From Dicaeum eximium (taxonomy: Eukaryota > Chordata > Aves > Passeriformes > Dicaeidae): a DNA stretch of 64,000 nucleotides. Location: NCBI GenBank assembly GCA_013396995.1, contig VWZP01005847.1, positions 563,497 through 627,496 on the forward strand, read 5' to 3'. How positions within the stretch are numbered: the first letter of the stretch is position 1; each line of letters begins with the position of its first letter. Both the position numbers and the translations under genes were made by a program. Shown one piece after another: positions 39,239 through 50,395 of the stretch. The notes beneath the pieces are model-generated. The model was not told the origin of the DNA. It searched no databases and saw only the letters and a list, made by a program, of their open reading frames with translations.

Positions 39239-39303
39239 AGGTGACTGCAGGGCAGTCACCTGAAGTAGCAGGGCCTATTGTATATTGAATAGCCAGGCCC
39301 TGC
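39239..39303. repeat. Two adjacent perfect hairpins
   Basis: The first hairpin has a perfect 10-bp stem (AGGTGACTGC at 39239-39248 with GCAGTCACCT at 39252-39261) around a 3-nt loop. The second starts 7 nt later, with a perfect 9-bp stem (GCAGGGCCT at 39268-39276 with AGGCCCTGC at 39295-39303) around an 18-nt loop that itself has a TATT/AATA pairing. The stems are GC-rich in an AT-rich intron. No RNA family was recognised. Confidence 0.8.
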
Positions 39304-40576
39304 AGGTTTTCAATCCCCAATCCCTGTGACACCCATATTCCTGCTGCTGAGGGATCTATGTTCTCATATGCCCTAACCACGAGACTGGTAGCACTATGCT
39401 GTCATTGCTCAAGCCCTTTGAACAAGTAGGAAAAGACACTTTGTCACTGATAGAATACAGACATCTGTGGAAAACAATAAATTTGCCATTTGATCTGAGG
39501 GGCATATGTTAGGTTTCATTTATGGCAGCATTTCCATTTCTGGTTTTTTGGGATGTATCCTACCCTCACTTAAAATTTTGATCCTTTCTCACCCTCCATA
39601 TGGCTTTGAACATGGTGAGAAAAACAGAGTATGTTGCTGTGAGAGGAGAGTCTTTTAATGACTTACTCATTGGCTTTTGGGAGATGTAGTCAGAAATTAA
39701 AGAAATAATCAGAAATAAAAGAGAAGAGCAAAAACATGCTTAACAGGTAGATGTTAACTAAGAATAACTCTTCTTTTTGGAGGCAAAACATTTCATGGTG
39801 TTGCATCCCTTATTCTGCTTCCCTTATTCTGTATGAAAGAGGATTTCCAGAGATAGTGAACAGCATGGTTCGTGGCCTTAGCAATGAATGCGTTATTACT
39901 TTCTAGTCACATGTTAAGCAAGAATGTATATTCTTAAGAGGGAATTATTCTTGCTTTCTAACAGCAAGAATACCTCTTAAGAATACCTCAACCAGTTATA
40001 CACTATAGAGACATTTTTACTTTAGTGTCACAGGCAAACTCATTTTAATTGGGTTAATTGTGCATTTTTGTCCATTCACAGTATTGCGTTAGTGCGGCAG
40101 ATGGTCCAGTGATGTGTTATAAGTACTTTGCATGTCATCCCCTCTATTTTACTAATCTTCACTGTGACTTTCCCATTGGTAATGACTAATGACAGTTTCC
40201 TAGCCAGCAACTTTTAATAGATTCCTTTTTTTTTTCCTTAATCTCTGCCTGTCCTCAACAGCACTGTTTTGTTCAATAATTTAATCAGTTCAGCAACAGT
40301 ATATTATTAGACAATTGAACCATTACTTTTTGAATTTTTGAAATGTAAAATACCCATGAAGTAATCACTGATGAATATTTCAGCATTGATAGAGACCACT
40401 TTTTCTTCTAAAGAAATAGAAAGGGTTTTTCTTTCTATGCTTGAATGCTTTTCCTTACCTTTTATTTTCATTTATTTCCCTTGGTCCTGAGACCCATATG
40501 CAGTAAAAAGAAAGGAATCCAATAACTAAAAAAATTAACAGTTTTGCCTATCCACCATGCCCATCTTAACCATTTG

Positions 40577-40601
40577 ACACCTACTTATCAAAAGTAGGTG
40601 T
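40577..40601. repeat. Short inverted repeat (10-bp stem, 5-nt loop)
   Basis: ACACCTACTT at 40577-40586 pairs perfectly with AAGTAGGTGT at 40592-40601 around ATCAA. It resembles neither a transposon end nor a known RNA; it is recorded as structure only. Similar 9-bp stems with 5-nt loops occur at 32361-32383 and 34632-34654. Confidence 0.75.
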
Positions 40602-41851
40602 TATACAGAAAAAAAAAAATTTCTTTCCCTTTCTCCTCTCATCAGTGAAGATTTATCTACAGAAGGGACACCCTGAGACAAAACTGGTTCCAGGTTGATC
40701 CCACCCCTGTTAGCAGACAAAAGGATGTCGATGTTGCAAACTGAACAGGAAAATAACAGCACAGAGCTCCTTATAGGCTGCTGTGAATTTTTGGGAAACT
40801 CCTGGACTCTGGAATTTCTGCCTAGAGCCACTTCTTTCACTGTGAAAAGGATCAGATAGTCAGCTTTCTATCTTTGTGTTGCTAGCAGCTGCTGTGTTTT
40901 GCTAAGGGCAGTGCTCCTTATGCTCCCTCTCTTTTATCAAAGACATTCCACGAAACGAAGCAGTAGTGGAGCAGAGCTAGCGGGTGGCTGTAGGACAATT
41001 CTGTGATTTCACAGCAGTTTGTGAGATTTCACAGTTTAATTTCACAGTTTAATTGTGTTTCTTCTTGGAACAAAAAATTGCTTTAAACAAGAATGACTTA
41101 CAAGCCATAACGAGTCTATATTTTGAAGCTTTCATTGCAGAGATAAGGAGGAAGGCCAAGCTGGCTAAAGCATATTATCACTCAGACATTAGGTTAAGTT
41201 TGGTCTTCAAGTTTAAGATTAGTAGCTTTATAGCTGTTATTCAAAAGTGGTTTCTGCACAAAAAGGTCTCATAACTTTCATCTTCTCTCTACCCCCCTCA
41301 GAGAGATATAGCAAGTTCAAATTAAAAATATTTTTTAAGGCAACATATGTATGTTAATGCAGCTACTACCTGAATTTCAAAACAGTTCAGTAGCTTGCTG
41401 TAGATGCCTGCCTGTGCTTGCTAGTGTCAGGCACCTTCTTGGTGTATTGCTGTTTGCTCAGTGTTGCTGATATTAAAAGTGATTTCTTTAACCTACTGAG
41501 TGTTGATCCTTGTTAGATCTGCCTTTTCTCAGGGATGCTGCTGAATGCAGATGATGGGACAAATTCTGTCTTTGGAGGCATTTGCATACTGCCAGTGAAC
41601 CCTTCTAAGGGATTATACGTCTGCCAAGGGAGAAGGGAGTCAGTCTCATCTGATACAAAGCCAATTAATACTCAATTGCAAAAGGAAGAAATGTGGAAAT
41701 GCATCGGAAAAACTTCTCTTTGAAGGAAGAGAGGAGAGCTGACGCCCTTTAGAAAAAACAAAAATAGAATAGATAAAAGTTTGTTGTTTGCTGATATTGA
41801 AAGCTTTCTGGGAGGTTTAATGTCAAACATTTTCATTTTTCCCTCTGACAG

Positions 41852-41994
41852 GCACAAGCATATTTACTGTGTATGAAGCTGCTTCTCAGGAAGGCTGGGT
41901 GTTCCTCATGTACCGAGCAATTGACAGTTTTCCCCGATGGCGTTCATATTTCTATTTCATCACTTTAATTTTCTTTCTGGCCTGGCTTGTTAAG
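41852..41994 (+). CDS. NALCN: NALCN coding exon: domain I pore helix, selectivity filter and S6 start (about residues 267-314)
   Basis: This exon encodes the pore loop and most of the S6 helix of domain I. After the two bases completing Gly267 it reads TSIFTVYEAASQEGWVFLMY, then RAIDSFPRWRSYFYFITLIF, then FLAWLVK. The glutamate in SQEGW is the first residue of the channel's unusual EEKE filter (E280 in human numbering), which distinguishes NALCN from the DEKA sodium and EEEE calcium channels. SYFYFITLIFFLAWLVK is the hydrophobic S6 segment. Its end includes L312 and V313, where I recall dominant human disease variants. The exon is 143 nt, so skipping shifts the frame. The acceptor CCCTCTGACAG is good; the donor AAG|GTATTG is moderate. 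Sequence identity to other vertebrates appears essentially complete. Confidence 0.98.
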
Positions 41995-42112
41995 GTATTG
42001 AAAAATATGTCTTTTTGAATTGGTCTGAAACATAGATCATATTAGAATTAATTTCTTCTCTTTTCTGCTTGCTGTGCTTTGTGTAAACTGTTTTTTCTAT
42101 TTCTTTTTCCAG
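41995..42112 (+). other. NALCN: NALCN intron, 118 bp
   Basis: This very short intron runs from GTATTG to a strong T-rich tract and TTTCCAG. It has phase 0, splitting the S6 helix between Lys314 and Asn315. It contains the GTGTAAAC stretch near 42081 as a possible branch region and nothing else. Confidence 0.95.
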
Positions 42113-42217
42113 AATGTTTTTATTGCAGTCATCATTGAAACATTTGCAGAAATTAGAGTGCAGTTCCAGCAGATGTGGGGGTCCAGGAGCAGTACTACTT
42201 CAACTGCCACCACACAG
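42113..42217 (+). CDS. NALCN: NALCN coding exon: end of domain I S6 and start of I-II linker (about residues 315-349)
   Basis: The exon has 35 whole codons: NVFIAVIIET, FAEIRVQFQQ, MWGSRSSTTSTATTQ. The first part (NVFIAVIIETFAE) completes the intracellular half of S6, the activation-gate region. It is followed by the helical EIRVQFQQMW start of the cytoplasmic I-II linker and a Ser/Thr-rich tail (residues about 332-348) that offers possible phosphorylation sites. Both ends are phase 0. The acceptor TTCTTTTTCCAG and donor CAG|GTGAAG are both strong. Only 118 bp separate it from the previous exon, so the two are probably defined together during splicing. Confidence 0.98.
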
Positions 42218-44892
42218 GTGAAGCACTGGAGATGCTGAGATTCTTTGGGGATTTGATTTGGTTTCATTTATGAATTAATAATAAGCAAAAAATTCCTGTC
42301 ATACATGATATATTTTATTTTGCATGTTGCTACCTATATTCCAAACCTGATATATGAATTTTCATGAAAAATTAAATTCTTGGTTGCATCATCCAACTAG
42401 TCTTTCTTAGAAAGGAATAACAGAGAAGACCATAATACGGTTATCTATATGGCTAGGTATGCTACTGCTGTGTTTGTATTCTTTTTAAAAAAGTATGATA
42501 ATGCTTTTTTATCATGTCATTGGTGAGTTTGAAGTCAGGGTCGCTATGGGATATCACTTTCTGTGCTAAGAAATAAGAGCTGAAATCCCAAAGTTGTAGC
42601 TGGAAGAAGAGGGGTCAGAGGGTAGCTGAAGTGTTTGGGGAAGCTGGTCCTGGAACTGAGAAAGGTGTGTTGAGACCAAGGAAGAATAGGTTGTAGGGGC
42701 AAAGAAAAAGCCATGCTCCCAGCTGGGGCAGCCACAGAAAGTGAGACCCCGAATAGAGATAACGAGTACAAAAAAGCCATGATAGGAAGGGTGGGCTGGG
42801 TAGTGGGCAAGAACCCAGTATGAAAAAGAAAATCTTCTGGGTTGAGATTTAAATTCTCTCACTCATTATTTTAACAATTAGATTATGCCCCAAATGGGCA
42901 AAAGACCAGGCTTTTCCAGGCTAGTGCAGTTTGCCATCTCTGAGAACAACCAGTACCAACTGCTTGCAAAAAGCTCTTAGATAGATAGGAGAAACATACT
43001 CACAAGAGAATTTTTTTCTAACCATGTAGCTGGAGATTATTTATTTTCCTAAGCCAAAGGATTTAAGTTTTCAAAATTAATTACTGAATATTTTAATATT
43101 CTTTTTTATATTCCTGTAATCCATATGTAAACCTAGTCTTTTTCTCTTGGCTGCTACATTTTTTTTGCCTCAAATAGACTTTGTGGCAATAATCTCTGCT
43201 CTATGTATGTCTTTGTCAAAGCAGACTTTGTGATATCAATTTAAAGTCTAAAAAAAGGACTTTTCTACATGACATATGCTTAGCCTGAGGAACTTAATGT
43301 TCACAGGACAAATCCTGAGCCATATAGGCTTATCCAACATACTCTGAACTAAGAGGATGGAACAGAGAGTTCAATGTGGGGAAACACAAGTAGGCAACAT
43401 TAAAAAATTTTAAATATCCAAAATAATGTCATGATGCCAAAGAACATGAACATGTTGAATATAATCTGTATCATGCAAATTAAAAATAGCTTGCTGGCTC
43501 CAGACAAACAAATGTTTTGAATGGCTGCTTCATTCCTCGAGTCAGTGACATAATGGGATATCAAGAGAGTCCAGGTTACCAAACTGCAAAAATTATTTAT
43601 CTTTTTCTGCATTAAGAAGGACAGAAAATAACTTGCAGGACTTCTTGTTCAAAGCACCAGACAAAAATTAAAAACCACTTTTGTTTTCTGCATGATGTAG
43701 CCTTGAGATATATGCCTTAATTTTCCCATTTCATACGTTACTGAGCTGCTCCCCAAACTTACTCCTATAGAAAAGGAGTGTCCAGGAGTTGAAGTCTCGG
43801 AAGGGGTCTCTAGAAATGGGAAAATGGAGGTTCTTCTAAAGCACTTCAGCACTGCACTTTAAAGCATGGTAAAAAGAGGAGTAACTGTCCTGATCTTAGT
43901 TGGCAATTCTTCCCAGTGCAGAGATGCTAATTAAAGACTTGGAAGAATTGCAACCATATTTGGGTGACACTGTCCCCAGTCTAACGAGCACTTCTCTCAG
44001 GATGACTTTTAAGCTTCAACCACACTCCTGTGGCTGTGTTCTTGAGGTGACTCGTTTGAGTTCTGAGTGTCAAGGAACAGGTGGGAGTGAGGTGGGAACT
44101 TTGCCACACTTCATTACATAGTATATGCAGCTGGCAGCTCAAAATGCTGGAACCATTCATTTTCTTTCAAGGACATTTTCAAGGACAGTGTTAATCACTT
44201 TCAGGCATGGTGTCTCACTGTTCCTTATGTCCAGCAGGCTGCATCATTTTGTGTCCTAATTTCTGAGGAAAAAAACCAACAAAACAGAATGCCTATGTCT
44301 ACTCTTCCAGAGACTATTGGTAAAATCTGGATACCACTGTGGTCAAGAAAGCCTTTTACATTGCCATCATTAGAGCCTGGAAATATCCAGCTATTTACAG
44401 GAATTATTAGCTCCATGAAACAATACATAAGGACTGTCCAGCTACTCTTGATATGCATCAGTGCAATAAAAATAAAGTGGTCCTTGCAGTAAAATAATTT
44501 TGCCAGAAGAAAGATTAGGTTGTCTGCTATTGCCAAATATACCATGAAGCTTATTTATGTGGTCAAAATGTATTTGTGTTTTTTAGGATAAGCTTACCTT
44601 AGTAAGTAAATTATTCTGAACAGGTACCACCATCTAATGATGCTGGTCAGAGATTAACTGAATTGTTTTCTATATTAGGACTAATAGAGACACATTGTGT
44701 TTGATGCTGAGTAAAATTCAGACAATTAATGTTGGTACAAGCATGTTACTCTTTTTTTTTTTTTCTGTAGCAGAAAGTTATTTTAAACTAGCTATCATGA
44801 AAATGCATGCTGGTCCTTAAGGGGAATGTATTAGATCTCACTTGTATTTATTGCCACATAAAACATTTCTGACAACAGTCTTCCCTTTCAAG
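42218..44892 (+). other. NALCN: NALCN intron, 2,675 bp
   Basis: This phase 0 intron runs from GTGAAG to CTTTCAAG. It holds no recognised repeat or RNA. ORFs of 60-106 codons at 42544-42862, 43400-43852, 43900-44121 and 44225-44545 lack any recognisable protein signature. A purine-rich stretch at about 42600-42740 accounts for the two overlapping - strand ORFs there. A 13-nt T run lies just before TCTGTAG near 44752-44771. Confidence 0.9.
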
Positions 44893-44979
44893 ATGTTTCA
44901 TGAAGATGCTGCTGGAGGATGGCAGCTTGTGGCTGTTGACGTGAATAAACCCCAAGGCAGAGCTCCTGCATGTCTACAG
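44893..44979 (+). CDS. NALCN: NALCN coding exon: I-II linker (about residues 350-378)
   Basis: The exon has 29 whole codons: MFHEDAAGGW, QLVAVDVNKP, QGRAPACLQ. It encodes part of the cytoplasmic linker between domains I and II, just before the expected KMMRSSVF start of domain II S1, which lies beyond the window. Both ends are phase 0, so skipping would remove 29 residues without a frameshift. The acceptor is TTTCAAG, where A rather than C precedes AG, which is slightly suboptimal; the donor CAG|GTATGC is good. The protein sequence agrees with vertebrate NALCN as I know it. Confidence 0.97.
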
Positions 44980-47807
44980 GTATGCCATTGCTTGTTAATA
45001 AATCAGTGTGTGTAGCCAGCATCACTAAAATGTTGCCATAAGGAAATTATGCTGAGAAATAGCTACTGAAGTTTTAGTCATATTTTTTTAATCCATTGCT
45101 TTCTCCAGTGTAGATTTTTTCCTTGAAAATCACAGATCAACAAATAAAGATGTACCACACTCAAAGGGAGAAGATTAGAAAAATCCTTCCTGATAAAGTT
45201 CTGTTTTGTGTGCTTATGAGAGAAAGATTTAAGATTTTGTAATATAAAATAAAATAAAATAGTTAATAATTTTCTATCTTTCAGAATTTATATACAAATA
45301 TATTCCATTCCTAAGATATTTGCATCATAAATACTTGTTTATTAAATGCAAAATACAATAACATATGCCAAGAAGCATGACTAATCATAATAAACACAGA
45401 AGTACCTAATTTCTCTTGTTCCCTTGTGAAAATAGGCTGTCAAAAAAAGGGAGAAGAAGCACGTAGGGAGCAAGGCATACAATGTTTGAAACTTCCAGAT
45501 TTGATATTCCTACTTGGATATAATTTAATTTGTAAAACTCTATCCCCATTGTTTAAATAAATCCAGACTAAGATAAGTAATTTTTATAAATCCATTTTTA
45601 GAACAGAGCAATGTACAGCAGCTCAAATTTTTATCTATTAGTTAAATAATGTCATTTCTGGATAAAACAAACTTCAGAATAGAAAGCCAAATCTACTATA
45701 GCATTTTCTAGCAATTTTGGTTATGTTTGGTTTAATGTGTAAGCTAAAATACACGTTCTTGTTGGCAGCATGTACATTGCTGAACCCCAAGCTGGCAAAC
45801 ACCTTCAGTCCCCTCCACAAGCTGTTCATTCTCAAATATCTCTGCTTTGCCAAACCACTGACATATATTTGATTATAGCATATGTCTTAACAGATAATTC
45901 GCCTTTCCAAATATAATTCTTGATTTTGACAGCAACAGGAACATAATTTGTGGTGTTCTCAAGTAACAGTCTCAGATATTGGAGAAAATGTAGCTGAACT
46001 CACAGTGAAAACAATTCATATGAAAATTAAGATACCATCTGAGTTACCTGGTCTGCCTTTGTGGTATTACATTTTTGCCCCTTTTAAGAATCATGTGAAC
46101 ACAGTAAATTGTGTCCCAGTGGACATAAACCTCATGCATTCAACTTTTTATATTTACCACTCAACTAGCAGTTTTCTTCTTGTTCCTCATCCTTTTTTTA
46201 AATAGGGTAAGCTCTGAAACAGAGCTTTAGCACCGGTTTTAAGACATTAAACTGCCTGAACTCCATTATGTGTCCATTAGTCCAATAGTCCATTAACTAT
46301 ATGAAGTCCATGTCCTAATTTCCATTAGGAAGTTTATCCTTCATGGCATTACTGTCTCTATTGACAAATAAGCTGTATTGAGTTGGTATTGTCATCATGG
46401 AAGCAGTAAACAGAATTTCTGTTCTATGTTTTATACGTCTTATGCACACTCTATCTTTTAGATATCAGAAATAAGAGTTAAGCAGTAAGACTTGCTTTGT
46501 ATAATTTGGAACTTCCATGCATTAGATACCTCTGCATTCATTAATAGAACTATTCTCTGCGATGTAATACTTTTTGTGGTTTTTTTAACTGCTGGTCTAC
46601 ATATTAGGGTGGTCTAATGATTTTAAAGTGTTCTGAGAAATGGATTTTTTGTTCTGCATCAGATCATAATGTGAGAATTACAGAAAGAAGATAGTCTTAC
46701 CCTTTCTCATTGCTATACTTCTCCTCACTACGTGCCTGTGCTGGCACCGTATTCATGCACTTGTGCACGGAATGGAATTAAAGTTGGCAGGGGTAGAGGA
46801 GTGAATTTGTTATTGATCAGACTCCCTGCAGCTGCATAAATGTTTTTTCTGACACAAGAAAGGAACCAGAACATTAGTGGGAGCAGTCTAGGAATGTGAG
46901 AACTGCTTCCCTCAGCAGCAGTGAGCTATGAAGCATGACTACAATAAATTTCAATCCAGTTTACTTTAAAAGACATATGGAAATGACTATAAAAATCAGT
47001 TATAATTTTTTTTGTTTCTTGTTTTGTATTGGGCCAATATCAGAGAGGTGGCTGGTCTGCTAGCCTGTGCTCCTAGGAACCCCTAAAATATTCAGTGCTA
47101 GTGGCTTCCAACCACCCCGGTTCCTCTGTGCAGCTTTTAGATTTATTCTTAGGTACACTTTATTTATGTATATTTTTATATGTCTGCATGTCCCATACAT
47201 GTATACACACACATTTAATGGTTCATTCTAACTATTTGTAGGACAATGATGGAGTGCAGAGGTGTGGCATATAGAGGTCATAGGTGGTGTGAAGATGTGT
47301 TTCTCCATGGCCACGGATAGGTTCCAGCTACCTGTGGAGCCTAATGGGGTTCAGAGGTGGTGTGGGGTGGTTGTGGTATAGCAATAACAGCTGATAATAT
47401 TGTGGAGCGAAACTAAATAGATGTAGCAACAATTTAAACAACAGCTCAGCAAAGTTTTAAATAGAAGCAGCAGGCCCTATCTACTGCCTGATTTTAAAGA
47501 CTTGTGCTTCTGAGATTTGTTGGTTTGCAGGCTAAATTCTGGTAGACAGATGCTTGTCAAGTTAACTGGAGGAAGTATTTCACACATTTGAGATTAAAGA
47601 TTAAAGCACTGCAACCACGAGTTGCTGATTGCACTGGGGACATCTCTACAATTCCTGCAGTTCATACTCTTTTTTTTTCCTGACCTGAACCAGAGATTTT
47701 GCAGGGGCTGTCCTGTGCTACCCATTTAGTTACACACTGGAATGTGGTATATAAACTAACTTCCACTGCCTTGGTGCCCTGCAAAAGCATTAACATCCTC
47801 TTTCACA

Positions 47808-48000
47808 GACAGGACCAGAAGCAATAGGCACAGCATTAAACAATAGGAGGTTCTCTCTGAACACCAAGAAACAGTTTTTAACTCTGAGGGTAACTGAGTG
47901 CTGGCAAGGTGTCCCAGAGAAGTGGTGGAGTTTTCATCTTTGGAAATATTTAGTAGCTGTCCTGGGAAACTGGCTCTCAGTGTCCTTGCTTGAGTCATTT
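47808..48000 (+). mobile_element. CR1 LINE 3' fragment
   Basis: This matches the 3' part of avian CR1 in + orientation: the 'acaggaccagaagcaataggcac' start, the 'gggtaactgagtgctggcaaggtgtcccagagaa' middle and the 'gtggagttttcatctttggaaatattta' block are in the usual order. It is 5'-truncated, as is typical for CR1, and diverged. The final 'gttggac...' tail is not clear, so the 3' edge is approximate. Confidence 0.75.
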
Positions 48001-49391
48001 TGGTAGCATGAAGACCTGAGCCCAGTGTACATGGATTGCATGATTCATGGGGAAGATATAAGGCTGTTGGAGGCAGTATTGGAGGATTTGCTTTGGTACA
48101 TGGGATAAAACTGTTCCACACTTCACCTCAGATGGGCAGAATAGGTGTGGACTGTACCTAGTATGTTCTTTCAACCTGTCTTCATCCATTATTTTGGCTC
48201 CCCACCAAAAGATGCTGAGAGTTAAAGAGGTGTTGTGGCACACTGAGGAATTATGATTTGGGAACAAAACAGGACAAGACAAACTCACAGTGTAAATATA
48301 TCCCCAGTGGGGTGACAATTTATGTTATGTAGGGAACCTTCTATCTCTAAAGTATAGTATCTATAGCCATATGTACAGGCTGTGGCTGACTACCCTCACC
48401 TTTCCCTCCTCCACTGCATTAATTAGGATGAGTAACTGTTTGCCTTTAAGCTTTACACATAAAAATGTTGGTGAGATTGCTGATTAGAAAACAAGCATTT
48501 CTTGCTTAACAAAAGAAAATAAGAACAAACAATTTCTAAGAGAAATTTTAAATGAGAACTTGCAAATGCCACAGCTGATCTTAACTTGAGTGTTTAAGGT
48601 GATCAGCTATGCCATGAATATAGTTCTGTTTCTCTTTGTCAGGAGTTCCTAGAAGTAGATATTTCAGTGTGTTTGGATCTTAGGGACTGACCCTGATTTT
48701 ATTTGGGAAGAAAACCCCAAACAATTTCTGATTAAAAACCAAAGGCTGGGTGACAAAGCTTGATGCACTTGATTTTTGGCTGTCAAATTTGCTGTATTAT
48801 AAGCAAATTTGAGACTTCTTCTTACCTTCTTCCAGGCAACATATGCAAATAGTATCTGCAAAACAAAAGAGATACCTATGAGAGTTGTAAACTGACGCAT
48901 ATTTTGGCAGTGAAAGAACTCAGCTAAACCCTGTGTCCTTTAATTCTTCAATTGTTTCAGGGTATATATCCTGACAAACTACAAAGAAAGTGCAATACCG
49001 TCTTAGTAGGCAACTGTGCAGTACATGAAAAAATTAAGATAAAGAAGCGTAACACTGAATTCAGCAGAGAATGTTTTGGGTTTTTTTTGTTTAATAAAAC
49101 CTTAAGCCTTTCTTAAACATGTTGATGTTGCAGAGTCTTAATGGCTACATTGGACTGCTGCGGGATATGGCCCCAGAGTTCTGCCCTACATCTGATTCTG
49201 ACAGTAAATTTTTAAAGTAATTGTTTAAAGTCTATGTTGCATCCCCAGCAGACTCATCCTCTTCTCTTGTAAAAGGCATTAAAACTAATTTAAAATTTAG
49301 GTCCATAGGACCACTAATATAAGTTATGTAGCATTCCTGACTAAAAACCAAAGTCACAGACAAAACAGGTAACTTGCGAAACACATTTTTT

Positions 49392-49549
49392 GCAGGCTGC
49401 CAGGGAGGTCATGGAGACTCCATCTCTGGAGATAGTCAAACCCCAAGGGACAAATTTCTGTGTCACTCTTCTGGGTTACCCTGACTTAACAGGGGGGTTG
49501 GACTGGATGATCTCCAGAGGTCCCTTCTAACCCTAACTATTCTGTGATT
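49392..49549 (+). mobile_element. CR1 LINE 3' end
   Basis: This is a clear avian CR1 3' terminus in + orientation. It starts with GGCTGCCAGGGAGGTC, continues through CTCTGGAGATAGTCAAA and GGTTGGACTGGATGATCTCC, and ends with the characteristic ATTCTGTGATT. It is strongly 5'-truncated to about 160 bp. Preservation is better than in the copy at 47.8 kb, so this is a younger insertion. Confidence 0.92.
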
Positions 49550-50144
49550 AATTGATTTTATGAGAACATATTAGTACCTTTCTAGAGATGGCATCCATGA
49601 ATATTAGGTAATAATTTTATGGGAAAAATTATGCATAACTTTTTTTCTTCTGGTGCTCATGTTCAGACTCTTCCCCATGCAGCAGGCTGTCTATCTCTAT
49701 CCCAAACGTTTCATGTTGACATTTTTTTGTGACAGGGAATCTGAAGTACTGAAGTGTAGGTTCTGGTAGTCTCATTCTCTCTCCTCCCAGCTTGGAGTAA
49801 TGCAAAACCCCACTCTCTGTAAGAATGAGCCTACTTTAATTGGGATAGAAAAACACTGCCTGACCTCTGGTTGCTCTTTACTTCACATATATACATGACA
49901 AGCCTCAAATCTATTTAAAATTTAAGAATCCTTCACCAATTTACATCTTCAAATGGTAGATTAGTGTCTGTGAGGGCACATGAGCATGTTTGTCTATACT
50001 GTAAGATTGGGAAGGAAACAGTTAAGGGCAGAGCGGCTATTCAGGGGGAAATAAGCAGGCCTGGGGAAAGGACCAGCAGGGACATTAGCTTAAATTCACT
50101 AAAAACAGACTGCATTTCAGGAGGAACCAGCTGTGGCAGCATGA

Positions 50145-50395
50145 GCTGAGGCTCTGCTGAAAAGGCCCTGGGAGTCTCAGTACGCTGAACAGGAGCCAGC
50201 AGCCTTCCCTGGCAACAGAGGAGGTCGACAGGATGCTGGGTCATTGTGTGGAAGGCATTCTCTCCTGTTGTTCAGCACCAGTAAGCCTAAATCCAGATAC
50301 TGTGTCTGGTTTTGGGCCCCTAGTACAATATGAATACTGACAAACTGACTCAATTTCAGCAGAGGGTCTCCAAGGTGCTGGAGAAGCTTTCTGTT
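50145..50395 (+). mobile_element. CR1 LINE internal/3' fragment
   Basis: This + orientation CR1 segment lies upstream of the usual 3' end. It includes GAAAAGGCCCTGGGAGTCTC at 50159, the 'gaacaggagccagcagccttccctggcaacag' type block near 50187, and the 'atactgtgtctggttttgggcccc' block near 50297. It stops near 50395 without the 3' tail, so it is truncated at both ends. The 95-codon - strand ORF here is a shadow. A 17-A run follows at 50438-50454. Confidence 0.85.

Larger units (their letters stand above)
12295..41851 (+). other. NALCN: NALCN intron, 29,557 bp
   Basis: The intron lies between the turret exon and the pore exon, starting GTCTGT and ending with a good polypyrimidine tract and CTGACAG. 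It interrupts a glycine codon after its first base. Separate entries cover the CR1 fossil, LTR-like block, CpG-dense patch and palindromes. Long stretches without any recognised element are 12295-15050, 16070-18990, 19011-24970, 25340-28930, 29290-37110 and 40610-41851. These contain only AT-rich sequence and short homopolymer runs. ORFs of up to 142 codons occur (for example 29690-30118 + and 23317-23736 -) but resemble no protein I know. No tRNA, snoRNA or microRNA was recognised. Confidence 0.9.

Noticed and set aside
41007..41055. Repeated ATTTCACAG units
   Set aside because: They are short, degenerate tandem copies; likely local slippage.
45948..46205. 85-codon ORF considered as an additional NALCN exon
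   Set aside because: Its translation does not match the channel after ...APACLQ, and there is no suitable acceptor and phase.
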